Source of the DNA: an uncultured Paraprevotella sp.
Lineage (GTDB): Bacteria; Bacteroidota; Bacteroidia; Bacteroidales; Bacteroidaceae
Assembly (NCBI GenBank): GCA_944321345.1
Contig: CALUKY010000019.1
Location: 1 to 46,489, forward strand
Length of the DNA: 46,489 bases
Direction of reading: 5' to 3'
Shown here piece after piece: positions 7,805 through 17,014 of this stretch. How positions within the stretch are numbered: position 1 is the stretch's first letter; the number at the start of each line of letters is the position of its first letter. Below the pieces are notes generated by a model, which did not search any database, was not told where the DNA came from, and saw only the letters and a list, made by a program, of their open reading frames with translations. Position numbers and translations under genes: made by a program.

Positions 7805-7807
7805 TTT

Positions 7808-8770
7808 ATGGAAAAAGCGTGGCTTCTAGAACCTTATACGTCTGAAAAAAGACTGTTATGGAATGATTTTGTAAACGGATCGCGTAATGCCATTTTCCTG
7901 TTTTACAGAGAATATATGGATTATCATGCAGACCGTTTTCAGGATCATTCTTTGTTATGTTATAAAGGCGGTAAGCTCATGGCCCTTTTACCAGCACATC
8001 TGGGAGGAGGTATTTTTGCTTCGCACAATGGATTGACATTTGGAGGGTTTCTGATTCAGGACAACATGACGGCTCAATGCATGCTAGAACTGTTTCAGGC
8101 TGTTGTGGACTATCTGAAGCAGCGAGGTGATGTGGACATCTGGTGCTATCGCCCTATTCCATATATTTATGCCCGTTATCCCAGTCAGGAGGATTTGTAT
8201 GCTCTGTTTCGCCTGGGCGCTGTATTGAAACAGCGGAAAATATCCTCGGTGATTCCTTCGGAGAATGCCCTGGGCTTCAGTACACTCCGGAAACGGAAGG
8301 TAAAGAAAGCCGGAAAAGAAGACTTTTGTCTGCTTCAGGATGAGGGATGGGCTGAATTCTGGGTTGTACTGCAGGAGAATCTGAAAGACCGTCATCAGGC
8401 TATACCGGTACATACCTTAGAGGAAATTCTGCTGTTGCATCAGCGTTTTCCACAGAATATTCTTTTGTATCGGGTGTGCGATGATGCAGGACAGACCGTG
8501 GCCGGCACAGTGCTCTATGTGTCGGAATGTGCCGTTCATGTACAGTATATCGCTTCTACTGATTTGGGAAGACAGCGTGGAGCCGTGGATTTTCTTTTCG
8601 ACCGGTTGATTCATGAACACTTCCGAAGCAAGAAATATTTTGATATGGGCACATCGGTAGAGCAGGGAGGCTGGTTCCTTAATGAAGGCCTGATCTTTCA
8701 AAAAGAAGGTATGGGGGGCCGGGCTGTGGTTTATGATATGTATGAATTGCCAATAAGAACAACACGATGA
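7808..8770 (+). CDS. FemAB/GNAT-like acyltransferase of the amino-sugar cassette
   Basis: A 320-aa soluble protein with the look of a FemAB/CelD-type GNAT. A C-terminal acyl-CoA-binding-like half (about residues 180-310) holds the segment [19 protein letters not shown] followed by [13 protein letters not shown] and the motif FDMGTS, as in other GNAT sugar or peptidoglycan acyltransferases. It sits between the ketoisomerase and aminotransferase genes, overlapping the latter by 4 nt (ATGA). I infer that it N-acylates the 3-amino sugar, replacing the hexapeptide-repeat acetyltransferase (FdtC/QdtC) of the textbook pathway. Function is by context only; a role in attaching an amino acid or lipid is also possible. 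Confidence 0.65.
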   Translation: MEKAWLLEPYTSEKRLLWNDFVNGSRNAIFLFYREYMDYHADRFQDHSLLCYKGGKLMALLPAHLGGGIFASHNGLTFGGFLIQDNMTAQCMLELFQAVVDYLKQRGDVDIWCYRPIPYIYARYPSQEDLYALFRLGAVLKQRKISSVIPSENALGFSTLRKRKVKKAGKEDFCLLQDEGWAEFWVVLQENLKDRHQAIPVHTLEEILLLHQRFPQNILLYRVCDDAGQTVAGTVLYVSECAVHVQYIASTDLGRQRGAVDFLFDRLIHEHFRSKKYFDMGTSVEQGGWFLNEGLIFQKEGMGGRAVVYDMYELPIRTTR

Positions 8771-9885
8771 TAGATTATCTGGACTTAAAAAAAATCAATC
8801 ATTCTTTTGAACCAGAACTGTCAGAAACCGTGGAACGGGTTGTCCGTTCTGGCTGGTATTTGCTTGGTGAAGAGAATAAAGGTTTTGAACGGGAGTTTGC
8901 CGATTACTGTGGAACTTCCGGCTGTGTGGCTGTGGGCAACGGACTGGATGCCCTGACACTGATTTTCATGGCTTATTGTTCGTTGGGACTGATGCAGCCG
9001 GGCGATGAAGTGATTGTTCCGGCCAACACTTACATTGCTTCTATTCTGGCCGTGCAACGTGCCGGTCTGAAACCTGTGCTTTGCGAGCCCGATTGGGAAA
9101 CCTGTAATATTGATCCGGGACGGATTGAGGAGCTGATAACCGGAAAGACCAAGGCTATTCTGGTGGTTCATCTGTATGGCCGTGCCTGCCGTATGGAACA
9201 GATTCAGGTTTTGGCACGGAAATATGCCTTGAAGGTTGTAGAGGACGGTGCTCAAGCTCACGGAGCGCGAGATGGTGGTGTGCGTGTAGGTGCCTTGGGC
9301 GATGCTGCCGGATTCAGTTTCTATCCCGGTAAAAACTTAGGTGCTTTAGGCGATGCCGGTGCCGTAACTTCCCGTGATGAGGCTTTGATTGAGCGGGTGC
9401 GTGCACTGGCCAATTACGGCTCTTCCAAGAAGTATGTGCATCCTTTCCGTGGAGTAAACAGCAGAATGGATGAATTGCAGGCAGCTGTTCTTCGTTTGAA
9501 GCTGAAGCGTCTGGATCAGGACAACGAGAAGCGCCGTCAGGTGGCTTTACGTTATCTGAAGGAAATTCATTCCGGTGACGGAATCAGTCTGCCTGTTTTG
9601 GATGAACCGGAATCTCATGTATTCCATATCTTTACTTTGTTCTGTGCGCAACGTGATGCATTACAGGCTTTTTTGAAGGAGCGGGACATACAGACATTGA
9701 TCCATTATCCCATTCCACCCCATCGTCAGGATTCCATGACGGAGTTTGCGGCTTGTTCGCTGCCCGTTACCGAACGGATTCACCGTGAAGAGCTGAGTCT
9801 GCCTATCTCGCCCGAGATGAATGAAGAAGAAATCAGCACTGTGATTCGTGCCGTAAACGAGTTTTTGGATCAGGTTGCCTTTTAA
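8767..9885 (+). CDS. DegT/DnrJ/EryC1 family PLP-dependent sugar aminotransferase
   Basis: A 372-aa aspartate-aminotransferase-fold enzyme of the DegT family. The PLP lysine is K189 in [18 protein letters not shown], and the upstream EDGAQAHGA segment carries the conserved aspartate that contacts the PLP ring. With an FdtA-like isomerase two genes upstream it most likely aminates a 3-keto-6-deoxyhexose bound to dTDP (FdtB/QdtB role) using glutamate. The stop codon lies inside a perfect 9-bp palindrome that also contains the stop codon of the convergent PfkB kinase. Confidence 0.9.
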   Translation: MIDYLDLKKINHSFEPELSETVERVVRSGWYLLGEENKGFEREFADYCGTSGCVAVGNGLDALTLIFMAYCSLGLMQPGDEVIVPANTYIASILAVQRAGLKPVLCEPDWETCNIDPGRIEELITGKTKAILVVHLYGRACRMEQIQVLARKYALKVVEDGAQAHGARDGGVRVGALGDAAGFSFYPGKNLGALGDAGAVTSRDEALIERVRALANYGSSKKYVHPFRGVNSRMDELQAAVLRLKLKRLDQDNEKRRQVALRYLKEIHSGDGISLPVLDEPESHVFHIFTLFCAQRDALQAFLKERDIQTLIHYPIPPHRQDSMTEFAACSLPVTERIHREELSLPISPEMNEEEISTVIRAVNEFLDQVAF

Positions 9886-9892
9886 AGGCAAC
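9874..9892. terminator. Palindrome containing both convergent stop codons
   Basis: GTTGCCTTT (9874-9882) and AAAGGCAAC (9884-9892) are perfect complements around one base. The stop codons of the DegT aminotransferase (plus) and PfkB kinase (minus) overlap within it. There is no long T run, so termination strength is uncertain. Confidence 0.5.
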
Positions 9893-10802
9893 TGAGATCC
9901 AGATCTGGGTTAATGCTGTTGTGAATGCTCTGGCACACGTTTGCGGCAAAATATAAACCGCAGTTTACCAATTTTTGCCACATGTTTTCGTCTATTTGCA
10001 ACAGATCTTCCTTCTGTATGCCATAGCGCATCAGTCCGTATACGAATCCCGCGTTGAAATTATCTCCGGCTCCTATGGTGCTTACGGTATTTATCGGGGA
10101 AATAGGGAAAGAATAGACTTTTCCGGGCAGACAAACCTTCAGTTCCTTGTCTGCATTCGTACAGATAAAGACCGGACAGAATGGAGCTATCTTTTCCAGA
10201 TAAATTTTTTCGGCCTCCCGGGTTTCATACATAATTTCAAAATCATCGGCCGATCCCCGTACAATGTCAGCCATGCCGCAGTTTTCCTGTATGGAAGGAG
10301 TCAGACTTTCCAATTCGTGACGGTGTGTTTTTCTGAAATTGATGTCATAATACACCAGTCCTTGAGCGTCGACGGTGCCCTGCAGGATTCTTTTTACCTG
10401 TCCTCTTAGAGTGGGGCAGATGGCATTATAGGAACCCAATACGAGAATATCCTGAGCCTGAAAATCCGGCAGACAGAAGTGATCGTTGGGTTTTGGTATT
10501 TCTTTATAGAACACGTATTGGGCATCATTGTTTTCGTTCAGATAAGCCAGTGACACAGCCGTACGAACATCTTTCCGGGTGGTAAAATAGTCCGTATGCA
10601 CATGGTTCTCTTTCAGAAACGCCGCTATCTGATCGCCTACGGCATCTTCGCCGGTTTCCCCTAAAAAATAGGCCGGAACTCCGGCTCTGCCCAGGGAAAT
10701 GATACAATTGAAAGAAGAGCCACCGGGGACGGCGGCTATCGGTTGGTTATTTTTAAACAGTATGTCCAGTATGGTTTCACCGGTACAGATTACTTTGCGC
10801 AT
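9882..10802 (-). CDS. PfkB family carbohydrate kinase (fructokinase-like)
   Basis: A 306-aa ribokinase/PfkB-fold sugar kinase. The N-terminal glycine motif is [16 protein letters not shown] (from about residue 26) and the C-terminal signature [13 protein letters not shown] contains the catalytic base D247 and the anion hole GAG (244-246). The overall pattern fits bacterial fructokinases, but substrate cannot be fixed between fructose and related ketoses. The gene stands alone, convergent with the amino-sugar cassette. A TATCTTTG -7 box (minus strand, 10830-10837) lies 28 nt upstream of the start. Confidence 0.88.
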   Translation of the reverse strand: MRKVICTGETILDILFKNNQPIAAVPGGSSFNCIISLGRAGVPAYFLGETGEDAVGDQIAAFLKENHVHTDYFTTRKDVRTAVSLAYLNENNDAQYVFYKEIPKPNDHFCLPDFQAQDILVLGSYNAICPTLRGQVKRILQGTVDAQGLVYYDINFRKTHRHELESLTPSIQENCGMADIVRGSADDFEIMYETREAEKIYLEKIAPFCPVFICTNADKELKVCLPGKVYSFPISPINTVSTIGAGDNFNAGFVYGLMRYGIQKEDLLQIDENMWQKLVNCGLYFAANVCQSIHNSINPDLDLSCL

Positions 10803-10829
10803 ATCTTCCGTTTTTTAGTTTCAGTATGT

Positions 10830-10837
10830 CAAAGATA
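10830..10837 (-). promoter_or_regulatory. -7 box of the PfkB kinase
   Basis: Minus-strand TATCTTTG, a full TAnnTTTG match, 28 nt upstream of the kinase ATG. A good -33 box is not evident. Confidence 0.5.
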
Positions 10838-10992
10838 AGTATTTATTTGGAAACAGGCGGGATGTGCAGACGCTTTCTCAAAGCGGATAATATTTAAACC
10901 GTCCAACTTTTTGGGAGTGCTTCATTTTTTCAGAGGTTGGGCTTGTGGCTTTTTTTATTTCCTGCCGGTTCTCATTTCTTTCTATATCAATT

Positions 10993-11024
10993 CTTGTTTT
11001 TGAAGGCGGAATATTCTATTTTTG
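10993..11024 (+). promoter_or_regulatory. Promoter of the GH27 alpha-galactosidase
   Basis: CTTG (10993-10996), 20 nt, then TATTTTTG (11017-11024), a full TAnnTTTG match, 44 nt before the ATG. Confidence 0.6.
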
Positions 11025-11067
11025 TGACTTACACCATTATTGTTAATCCATTAAACCTATTCATATC

Positions 11068-12675
11068 ATGAAATACAAAAATCTTTTAGGGCTTCTGTCT
11101 TTGTTTATTATTTTACCCTTGATGGCTTACGACACTCCCATTATGGGATGGAGTTCCTGGAACACTTATCGGGTCAATATCAGTGACAAGTTGATTATGA
11201 AGCAGGCTCAGGCTATGTTTGATAAGGGACTGGGTCAAGCCGGATACCGGTATATCAATATTGACGACGGATATTTTGGAGGACGTGACAGTGTAGGCCG
11301 GCTATTGACTCACCCGAAGCGTTTTCCCAACGGTCTGAAGCCGGTTGTGGATTTTATCCATCGTTTGGGATTTAAAGCCGGCATATACTCTGATGCCGGA
11401 CGGAACACTTGCGGATCATATTGGGATCAGGATAAAATCGGTGTTGGAGTAGGGATGTATGGCCACGACCAGCAGGATGCTGATTTGTTTTTTAAGGAAT
11501 TGGGCTTTGATTTTATAAAAGTGGATTTCTGTGGAGGTGATCCGAATCAGAATTTTGAGCATCTTGATTTGGATGAACAGGACAGATATATGGCTATTCG
11601 CCGTGCCATAGATCATACCGGGCGAAAGGATATCCGGATGAATGTGTGCCGTTGGGCTTTTCCCGGCACCTGGGTGCATGATATTGCCTCTTCCTGGCGA
11701 ATAGATGCCGATATCAACCTGTCTTGGGGAGCTGTGAAGAGAATCATTGACCGAAATCTGTATTTGTCTGCCTATGCCACTGAGGGAAAGTTTAATGATA
11801 TGGATATGATGGAAGTAGGGCGTGGGCTTTCCGACGAGGAAGATAAAACGCATTTCGGTATGTGGTGTATGATGAGTTCGCCGTTGATGATCGGATGCGA
11901 TATGACTACGATCAGTGACAAGGCACTTGCTTTACTGACCAATAAAGAACTGATCGCCTTGAATCAGGATACTTTGGCCATTCAGGCGGAGGTCGCAGAA
12001 AAACAAGGAGAGGTTTATGTGTTGGTTAAAGATTTTGGAAAGCGTTTCGGTACCGTTCGTGCTGTGGCATTTTACAATTCCGGTGATACTGTCCAAACGG
12101 TCAGTGCAGATCTGACAAAACTATGTTTGGGAGGATTGGTTCGGGTTCGTGACCTATACACCCATCAGAATCTGCCTGATGTGACCGATTCGCGCTTTAC
12201 GGTAAGCGTGCCTGCACACGGTTGCCGTATTTATCGGATGGAAGCGGTTTGCCGTCTGGAGCAGATCCGATATGAGGCCGAGAATGCCTGGCTGGAGCGT
12301 TATTCCGCGATTCAGGATGGTGACTTTGCCCGGGTTATCCGTGATAGTCGCTGTTCAGGAGGTGCTTATGTAGGTTATCTGGGAAATATCGACACGACTG
12401 ATAATTTCCTGGAGTGGAGAACCGTGTATAGTAATCGTGGAGGAGAGTATGTGCTGAAAATTGTTTTTGCCAGTGCCGAGAAACGGGATCTGACGGTACA
12501 GGTTAATGGAAAGGACGTTTATTCCCTGAGCGGGATTTGTTCGGATGGATGGACGGATATGGCTGTTACACAGACTGTCATACGATTACGGAAGGGTAAA
12601 AATACCATTCGTTTGTTTAATGATGAGGGAGCAGCTCCAAATATTGACTATGTTGAGGTGTGCAATATTTCTTAA
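11068..12675 (+). CDS. GH27 alpha-galactosidase with C-terminal CBM
   Basis: A 535-aa secreted glycoside hydrolase. A signal peptide (residues 1-20, LPLMA) is followed directly by the GH27 start motif MGWSSWNTY. The (beta/alpha)8 domain shows the nucleophile Asp153 in KVDFCGG and the acid/base Asp215 in SWRIDADI, the two family catalytic aspartates. A beta-sandwich domain follows (about 310-395). A CBM35/CBM6-like module covers about 400-535 (YEAENAWLERY ... NYDYVEV-type ending, here NIDYVEV). It probably removes terminal alpha-galactose from dietary galacto-oligosaccharides or glycans in the periplasm or at the cell surface. No SusC/SusD pair is adjacent, so this is a stand-alone enzyme rather than part of a visible polysaccharide utilisation locus. 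Confidence 0.92.
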   Translation: MKYKNLLGLLSLFIILPLMAYDTPIMGWSSWNTYRVNISDKLIMKQAQAMFDKGLGQAGYRYINIDDGYFGGRDSVGRLLTHPKRFPNGLKPVVDFIHRLGFKAGIYSDAGRNTCGSYWDQDKIGVGVGMYGHDQQDADLFFKELGFDFIKVDFCGGDPNQNFEHLDLDEQDRYMAIRRAIDHTGRKDIRMNVCRWAFPGTWVHDIASSWRIDADINLSWGAVKRIIDRNLYLSAYATEGKFNDMDMMEVGRGLSDEEDKTHFGMWCMMSSPLMIGCDMTTISDKALALLTNKELIALNQDTLAIQAEVAEKQGEVYVLVKDFGKRFGTVRAVAFYNSGDTVQTVSADLTKLCLGGLVRVRDLYTHQNLPDVTDSRFTVSVPAHGCRIYRMEAVCRLEQIRYEAENAWLERYSAIQDGDFARVIRDSRCSGGAYVGYLGNIDTTDNFLEWRTVYSNRGGEYVLKIVFASAEKRDLTVQVNGKDVYSLSGICSDGWTDMAVTQTVIRLRKGKNTIRLFNDEGAAPNIDYVEVCNIS

Positions 12676-12764
12676 AAGTAAGTCCAAGTCCAGATTTTCT
12701 TGTTTTAGAAACACAAAAAATTTGAAAACAGGGTTTGGCTTCGGGTAATGTTCTCTTTTTTAGC

Positions 12765-12772
12765 TACCTTTG
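12765..12772 (+). promoter_or_regulatory. -7 box of the DEAD-box helicase
   Basis: TACCTTTG is a full TAnnTTTG match. An in-frame TTG at 12770 lies inside it and so cannot be the start codon; the TTG at 12800 fits a leader of about 20 nt. Confidence 0.65.
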
Positions 12773-12799
12773 CAAAGAATTTTTAATAAGATACGTATT

Positions 12800-14728
12800 T
12801 TGAAAACATTTGAAGAGCTGGGAGTTTCTGCGGAAATCCGTAAAGCTATTGAAGAACTGGGATATGAACATCCCATGCCAGTACAGGAGGAAGTGATTCC
12901 TTATCTACTGGGAGTGAATAATGACGTTGTTGCTTTGGCACAGACAGGTACAGGAAAAACCGCTGCCTATGGTTTGCCTGTTTTACAGAAGATTGATCCT
13001 AGCCGCACCGATACACAGGCGGTTATTTTGTCTCCAACTCGTGAATTGTGTCTTCAGATTGCCGATGATCTGGAGGCGTATTCCAAATACTTGCCCTCTG
13101 TCCGTGTGCTGCCTGTTTATGGTGGTACGAATATTGAGTCACAGATCCGCACTCTGAAGAAGGGGGTACAGGTCATTGTGGCCACTCCGGGCCGACTGAT
13201 TGACCTGATGGAGCGCGGTGCCGCTTCATTGGGACAGGTGGAGAATGTGGTGCTTGATGAGGCTGATGAAATGCTTTCCATGGGATTTTCGGAGAGTATT
13301 GACACTATTTTGGCCGGTATTCCCGAGAATCACAATACCCTGCTTTTCTCGGCTACGATGAGCAAGGAAATCGAGCGCATCTCCAAGAAATATCTGCGCC
13401 ATGCACAGGAGATTGTGGTGGGCTCGCGCAACGAAGGTGCCGAAACTGTGAACCATGTATATTATATGGTGCATGCCCGTGACAAATATCTGGCTCTGAA
13501 GCGTGTGGTGGACTATTATCCTAAGATTTATGCCATTATCTTCTGCCGTACCCGTATGGAAACACAGGAGATTGCTGACAAACTCATTCAGGACGGATAT
13601 AATGCCGAGGCTCTTCATGGAGAACTGTCACAGCAACAACGAGACCTGACTATGCAGAAGTTCCGTCAGCATCGTGTGCAGTTCCTGGTGGCAACCGATG
13701 TGGCTGCCCGCGGACTTGATGTGGAAGACCTGACTCATGTCATCAACTACGGTATGCCCGATGATACGGAAAGCTATACTCACCGAAGCGGGCGTACAGG
13801 CCGTGCCGGTAAGAAAGGAACCAGTATCTGTATTATCAACACCCGTGAGCGTGCCAAGGTGCGCGAGGTGGAAAAGATTATCGGAAAGAGCTTTGTCAAG
13901 GAAGAACTGCCGAGCGGAAAGGATATCTGCGCCAAGCAGCTGTATAAAGTGATTGACGATATCGAGCGTGTGGAAGTGGACGAGGAGGAAATCGAACAGT
14001 TCCTGCCCGAGGTTTACCGCAAGCTGGAGTGGCTGGATAAGGAAGAGCTGATCAAGCGTGTCGTAAGTCGTGAATTCGGTCGTTTCCTGCAATATTATGC
14101 CAACGCTCCGGAGATCGAAGAACCGGTTGAGAAAGCCAAGGGAGAGAAGGGCAAAGGCAAGCGTGGCCGCAATGCTGAGGAAGGATTCACCCGTCTGTTC
14201 CTGAACTTGGGTAAACTGGATGGTTTCTACGCCAAGGAAATCATGAAACTGGCCAATGATCATGTAAAGGGGAAAGTCGAAGTAGGCCGTATCGATCTGA
14301 TGAAGAGTTTCTCTTTCTTCGAGGTAGCCGAAGAAGAAGCCGAACGGGTTATTTCCGGTCTGTCAAAGGTACAGGTAAAGGGACGCAAAGTGGTTGTGGA
14401 AGTGGCTTCCGGTGAAGAAGGTTCTGAGGACTCTTCAAAACGCAAGAAAAAGCGTAAGGACGATAGCCGTGATAAGGATTCCCACCGTGGGGAGAAAAAG
14501 TCACGTAACGATCGTAAGGAAGAGCCAAAGGCAAAGGATCGCAAGAAGGACAAAAAGGAGAAGCCTTCACGTGAGGAGCGTGGATATACCGCACCTCGTG
14601 GAAAGAAATACACGAAGGATGATTGGAAACAGTTCTTCTCTGGAGGCAATTCTTCGGACGAACTGGTAGGCGAGGAGCCTGATTTCTCGGAAGAAGGTTG
14701 GGCCAGAAGATATCCCAAGAAGAAATAA
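12800..14728 (+). CDS. DEAD-box ATP-dependent RNA helicase, CsdA/DeaD-like
   Basis: A 642-aa cytoplasmic helicase for RNA remodelling (ribosome assembly, RNA decay). Motifs in order are the Q-motif region (MPVQEEVIP), motif I AQTGTGKT, Ia PTRELCLQ, II DEAD, III SAT, then RecA2 motifs V/VI (TDVAARGLD, HRSGRTGRAG). A DbpA-type RRM follows (about 455-535, GFTRLFLNLGKLDGFY). The tail (about 535-642) is strongly Lys/Arg/Asp-rich and low in complexity, a probable nonspecific RNA-binding extension. I choose TTG 12800 as the start: it gives KTFEELG at the N terminus as in close relatives, and the upstream in-frame codons overlap the promoter. A terminator shared with the convergent S46 peptidase gene follows. 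Confidence 0.93.
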   Translation: MKTFEELGVSAEIRKAIEELGYEHPMPVQEEVIPYLLGVNNDVVALAQTGTGKTAAYGLPVLQKIDPSRTDTQAVILSPTRELCLQIADDLEAYSKYLPSVRVLPVYGGTNIESQIRTLKKGVQVIVATPGRLIDLMERGAASLGQVENVVLDEADEMLSMGFSESIDTILAGIPENHNTLLFSATMSKEIERISKKYLRHAQEIVVGSRNEGAETVNHVYYMVHARDKYLALKRVVDYYPKIYAIIFCRTRMETQEIADKLIQDGYNAEALHGELSQQQRDLTMQKFRQHRVQFLVATDVAARGLDVEDLTHVINYGMPDDTESYTHRSGRTGRAGKKGTSICIINTRERAKVREVEKIIGKSFVKEELPSGKDICAKQLYKVIDDIERVEVDEEEIEQFLPEVYRKLEWLDKEELIKRVVSREFGRFLQYYANAPEIEEPVEKAKGEKGKGKRGRNAEEGFTRLFLNLGKLDGFYAKEIMKLANDHVKGKVEVGRIDLMKSFSFFEVAEEEAERVISGLSKVQVKGRKVVVEVASGEEGSEDSSKRKKKRKDDSRDKDSHRGEKKSRNDRKEEPKAKDRKKDKKEKPSREERGYTAPRGKKYTKDDWKQFFSGGNSSDELVGEEPDFSEEGWARRYPKKK

Positions 14729-14734
14729 GATATA

Positions 14735-14787
14735 AAAATAAGCCGTTTTATGGATTCCCGATGAGGAATCTGGAAACGGCTTATTTT
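14735..14787. terminator. Bidirectional terminator between helicase and S46 peptidase
   Basis: A perfect 14-bp inverted repeat (AAAATAAGCCGTTT at 14735-14748; AAACGGCTTATTTT at 14774-14787) with an internal GATTCC/GGAATC stem. The A and T runs at its ends give a U-tract in both directions, suiting the two convergent genes. Confidence 0.9.
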
Positions 14788-14815
14788 GTATACTGACTTA
14801 AAGTCGCTTTAAGTC

Positions 14816-16987
14816 TTATTTGGCATTGATTTCCTTGATCAGGTGATCAGCCTTGCCCCACTGGTCAATGATGTAGAGTACATATCGGATATCCACACCG
14901 ATACAACGGGTCAGACTCTGAGTGAAGCTGATATCGCTACTCATGGCGTCCCAGTTACCGTCAAAGGCCAGACCGATGAGCTCACCCTTACCGTTGAACA
15001 TCGGGCTTCCTGAGTTACCGCCGGTGATGTCGTTGTTGGTAATGAAGCACAACTGCATTTCGCCGGTTCTCTTGTCTTTGTAAGGACCGAAGTTTCCGGC
15101 CTTCAGCATTGCAGTGATGCTTGGCTCCACCTTGTAGTCGGAAATAGAGTCGCTCTGTGCAATCTTGTCCAAAATGCTCTGAGAAGTCGTGAAATAGTTC
15201 TGACGGATACCTTCGTTGGTGTAGTCCGCTACGATACCATAGCTCAGACGCAGGGTGCTGTTTGCATCAGAGTAATGAGCCTGGTCTTCTTCCATGTCCA
15301 GAATTGCACGGCACAACAGTTTCTCATTTTCTGCAATCGCATAAGCCTGCTGTTCGTTCTTCTTGTTCAGGTTCTTGCTCAGGTCTCTTACCTGATTGAT
15401 GTATGTGATCATGATATCCTTCTTCAGGTTGTCCGCATTCAGGTCTTTCAGAACCTTGGCATCAGACAAAACTGATTTCTGGAACAGATCCTCTACAAAC
15501 TTCTTGTAATCACCCTTGAAGTCGTTCTGGATGGTTTTGTAGAAATCCGGCAAGTAAGCTGAAGAAACAGTCTTGCCGTAGAACTCCAACAGAACAGAAG
15601 TAGCCTCTTTATCTACATTCTCATTGTAATCCTTGAATTTCTTTTCCAAAGACTCAACCAGACGCTGTTTGTTATCTTCGTCTGTTGCGTTGATCCAGGC
15701 ATTGGCCGTGTTGGCAATGCTGAAAATATCTGATCCGCTGAAGAAGGTTTCTCCTAAGAACATATATGCGTAGAAATCAGATTTTCTTGCCTTGTAGGCT
15801 TCTTCCAGATTCTGGAACAGATTACCGAATTCCTTCTGTCTTTTTCCATCCTGGGCGATCCATTCGCTCAGTCTTTTCTCCAGATCCTGTTTCTGCTCTA
15901 CGACTTTCAGCTCTTTCAGAGCCTTGTTCATACCGATACTGTTCTTCCAGTAGTTGGAGCTTTGAGCGTATTTGGCTGCATACTGCAAACGGATAGTAGC
16001 GTCAGAATTCATCCATTTCTCCCAAACTTTCTGTTTTACGCCACGTACCTTGATTCGTGCGGCATTGATGCTGTTCATACGCTCTTCAATACCGAATGAA
16101 GACAAGTAGCGGTCTGTGCTTCCCGGGAAACCGAGAGTCATGGAGTAGTCGCCCATCTGGAAGCCCTGAAGAGATACCGGAGCGAAATGTTTCGGCTGGT
16201 AAGGACGATTGCTGGCTGCATATTCTGCCGGCTCATTGTTTTCGTTGGCATAAATACGGAATACACTGAAATCACAGGTCTGGCGAGGCCACATCCAGTT
16301 ATCGGTTTCACCACCGAATTTACCCAAACTCTGTGGTGGAGTGAATACCAGACGGATATCTGTGAAGTGTTTGTATACAGAAACATAGTAGGCATTACCG
16401 CTATAATAAGAACTTACAACTGCCTTCAGAGTTGGATCATTCTTGGAATATTCCTTTTGGATTTCTTCGAAGATGGAATCAATCTTCTCGTCAAGGATTT
16501 GGATCTTCCAGTTTTCACCGTAAGCTTCGCGTTGCTTTTTGCTGGTTTTCTTGTAGATCTTATCCATTGTTTTGTTGATGCGTGCCGTTACATCCTCTGT
16601 GTATTGCAGGATGTCAACAAAAAGTCCCGGAGCCGGAATTTCTTTCTCTTTTCCAGATGCCACAAAACCGTTTTTCAGCATGTCATTCTCAGGAGTGGAT
16701 AATGCCTGAATGTTGGCAAAACCACAGTGATGGTTGGTGAAAACCAAACCTTCCGGAGATACAATTACTCCAGAACAGAAACCTCCGAAGCTGACAACCG
16801 CGTCTTTTAGTGAGATTCCATCTGGATTGTAGAGGTCTTTTTCACTCAGCTGCAGACCTAATCCGTTCATTACTTTCATACTTTGCGGAGTCAGATTGTT
16901 GAGCATCCACATACCTTCATCGGCTTTTGTGTGTACGCTTGCCATGACAGACAGGGCAAGCAGGGTCATAAACTTTTTCTTCATCAC
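14816..16987 (-). CDS. S46 family dipeptidyl-peptidase, DPP11-like
   Basis: A 723-aa periplasmic serine exopeptidase that releases N-terminal dipeptides, central to peptide-based growth in Bacteroidetes. A signal peptide (about residues 1-22) is followed by the catalytic His in TNHHCGF (H86/H87) and the nucleophile Ser659 in GGNSGSP. In this family the residue equivalent to position 673 of the Porphyromonas enzymes separates DPP7 (Gly, hydrophobic P1) from DPP11 (Arg or Ser, acidic P1). Here the segment is DAMSSDISF and the residue before the conserved Asp is Ser684, pointing to DPP11-type Asp/Glu specificity. That assignment depends on my alignment by eye. The gene is last in a four-gene minus-strand run, 27 nt after the DUF389 gene. 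Confidence 0.9.
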   Translation of the reverse strand: MMKKKFMTLLALSVMASVHTKADEGMWMLNNLTPQSMKVMNGLGLQLSEKDLYNPDGISLKDAVVSFGGFCSGVIVSPEGLVFTNHHCGFANIQALSTPENDMLKNGFVASGKEKEIPAPGLFVDILQYTEDVTARINKTMDKIYKKTSKKQREAYGENWKIQILDEKIDSIFEEIQKEYSKNDPTLKAVVSSYYSGNAYYVSVYKHFTDIRLVFTPPQSLGKFGGETDNWMWPRQTCDFSVFRIYANENNEPAEYAASNRPYQPKHFAPVSLQGFQMGDYSMTLGFPGSTDRYLSSFGIEERMNSINAARIKVRGVKQKVWEKWMNSDATIRLQYAAKYAQSSNYWKNSIGMNKALKELKVVEQKQDLEKRLSEWIAQDGKRQKEFGNLFQNLEEAYKARKSDFYAYMFLGETFFSGSDIFSIANTANAWINATDEDNKQRLVESLEKKFKDYNENVDKEATSVLLEFYGKTVSSAYLPDFYKTIQNDFKGDYKKFVEDLFQKSVLSDAKVLKDLNADNLKKDIMITYINQVRDLSKNLNKKNEQQAYAIAENEKLLCRAILDMEEDQAHYSDANSTLRLSYGIVADYTNEGIRQNYFTTSQSILDKIAQSDSISDYKVEPSITAMLKAGNFGPYKDKRTGEMQLCFITNNDITGGNSGSPMFNGKGELIGLAFDGNWDAMSSDISFTQSLTRCIGVDIRYVLYIIDQWGKADHLIKEINAK

Positions 16988-17014
16988 TTTTTATTTAAAT
17001 AATTGTTTTAGATA

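Noticed and set aside
11068-12675. A polysaccharide utilisation locus around the alpha-galactosidase
   Set aside because: No SusC/SusD-like pair, hybrid two-component system or further glycosidase lies beside it.
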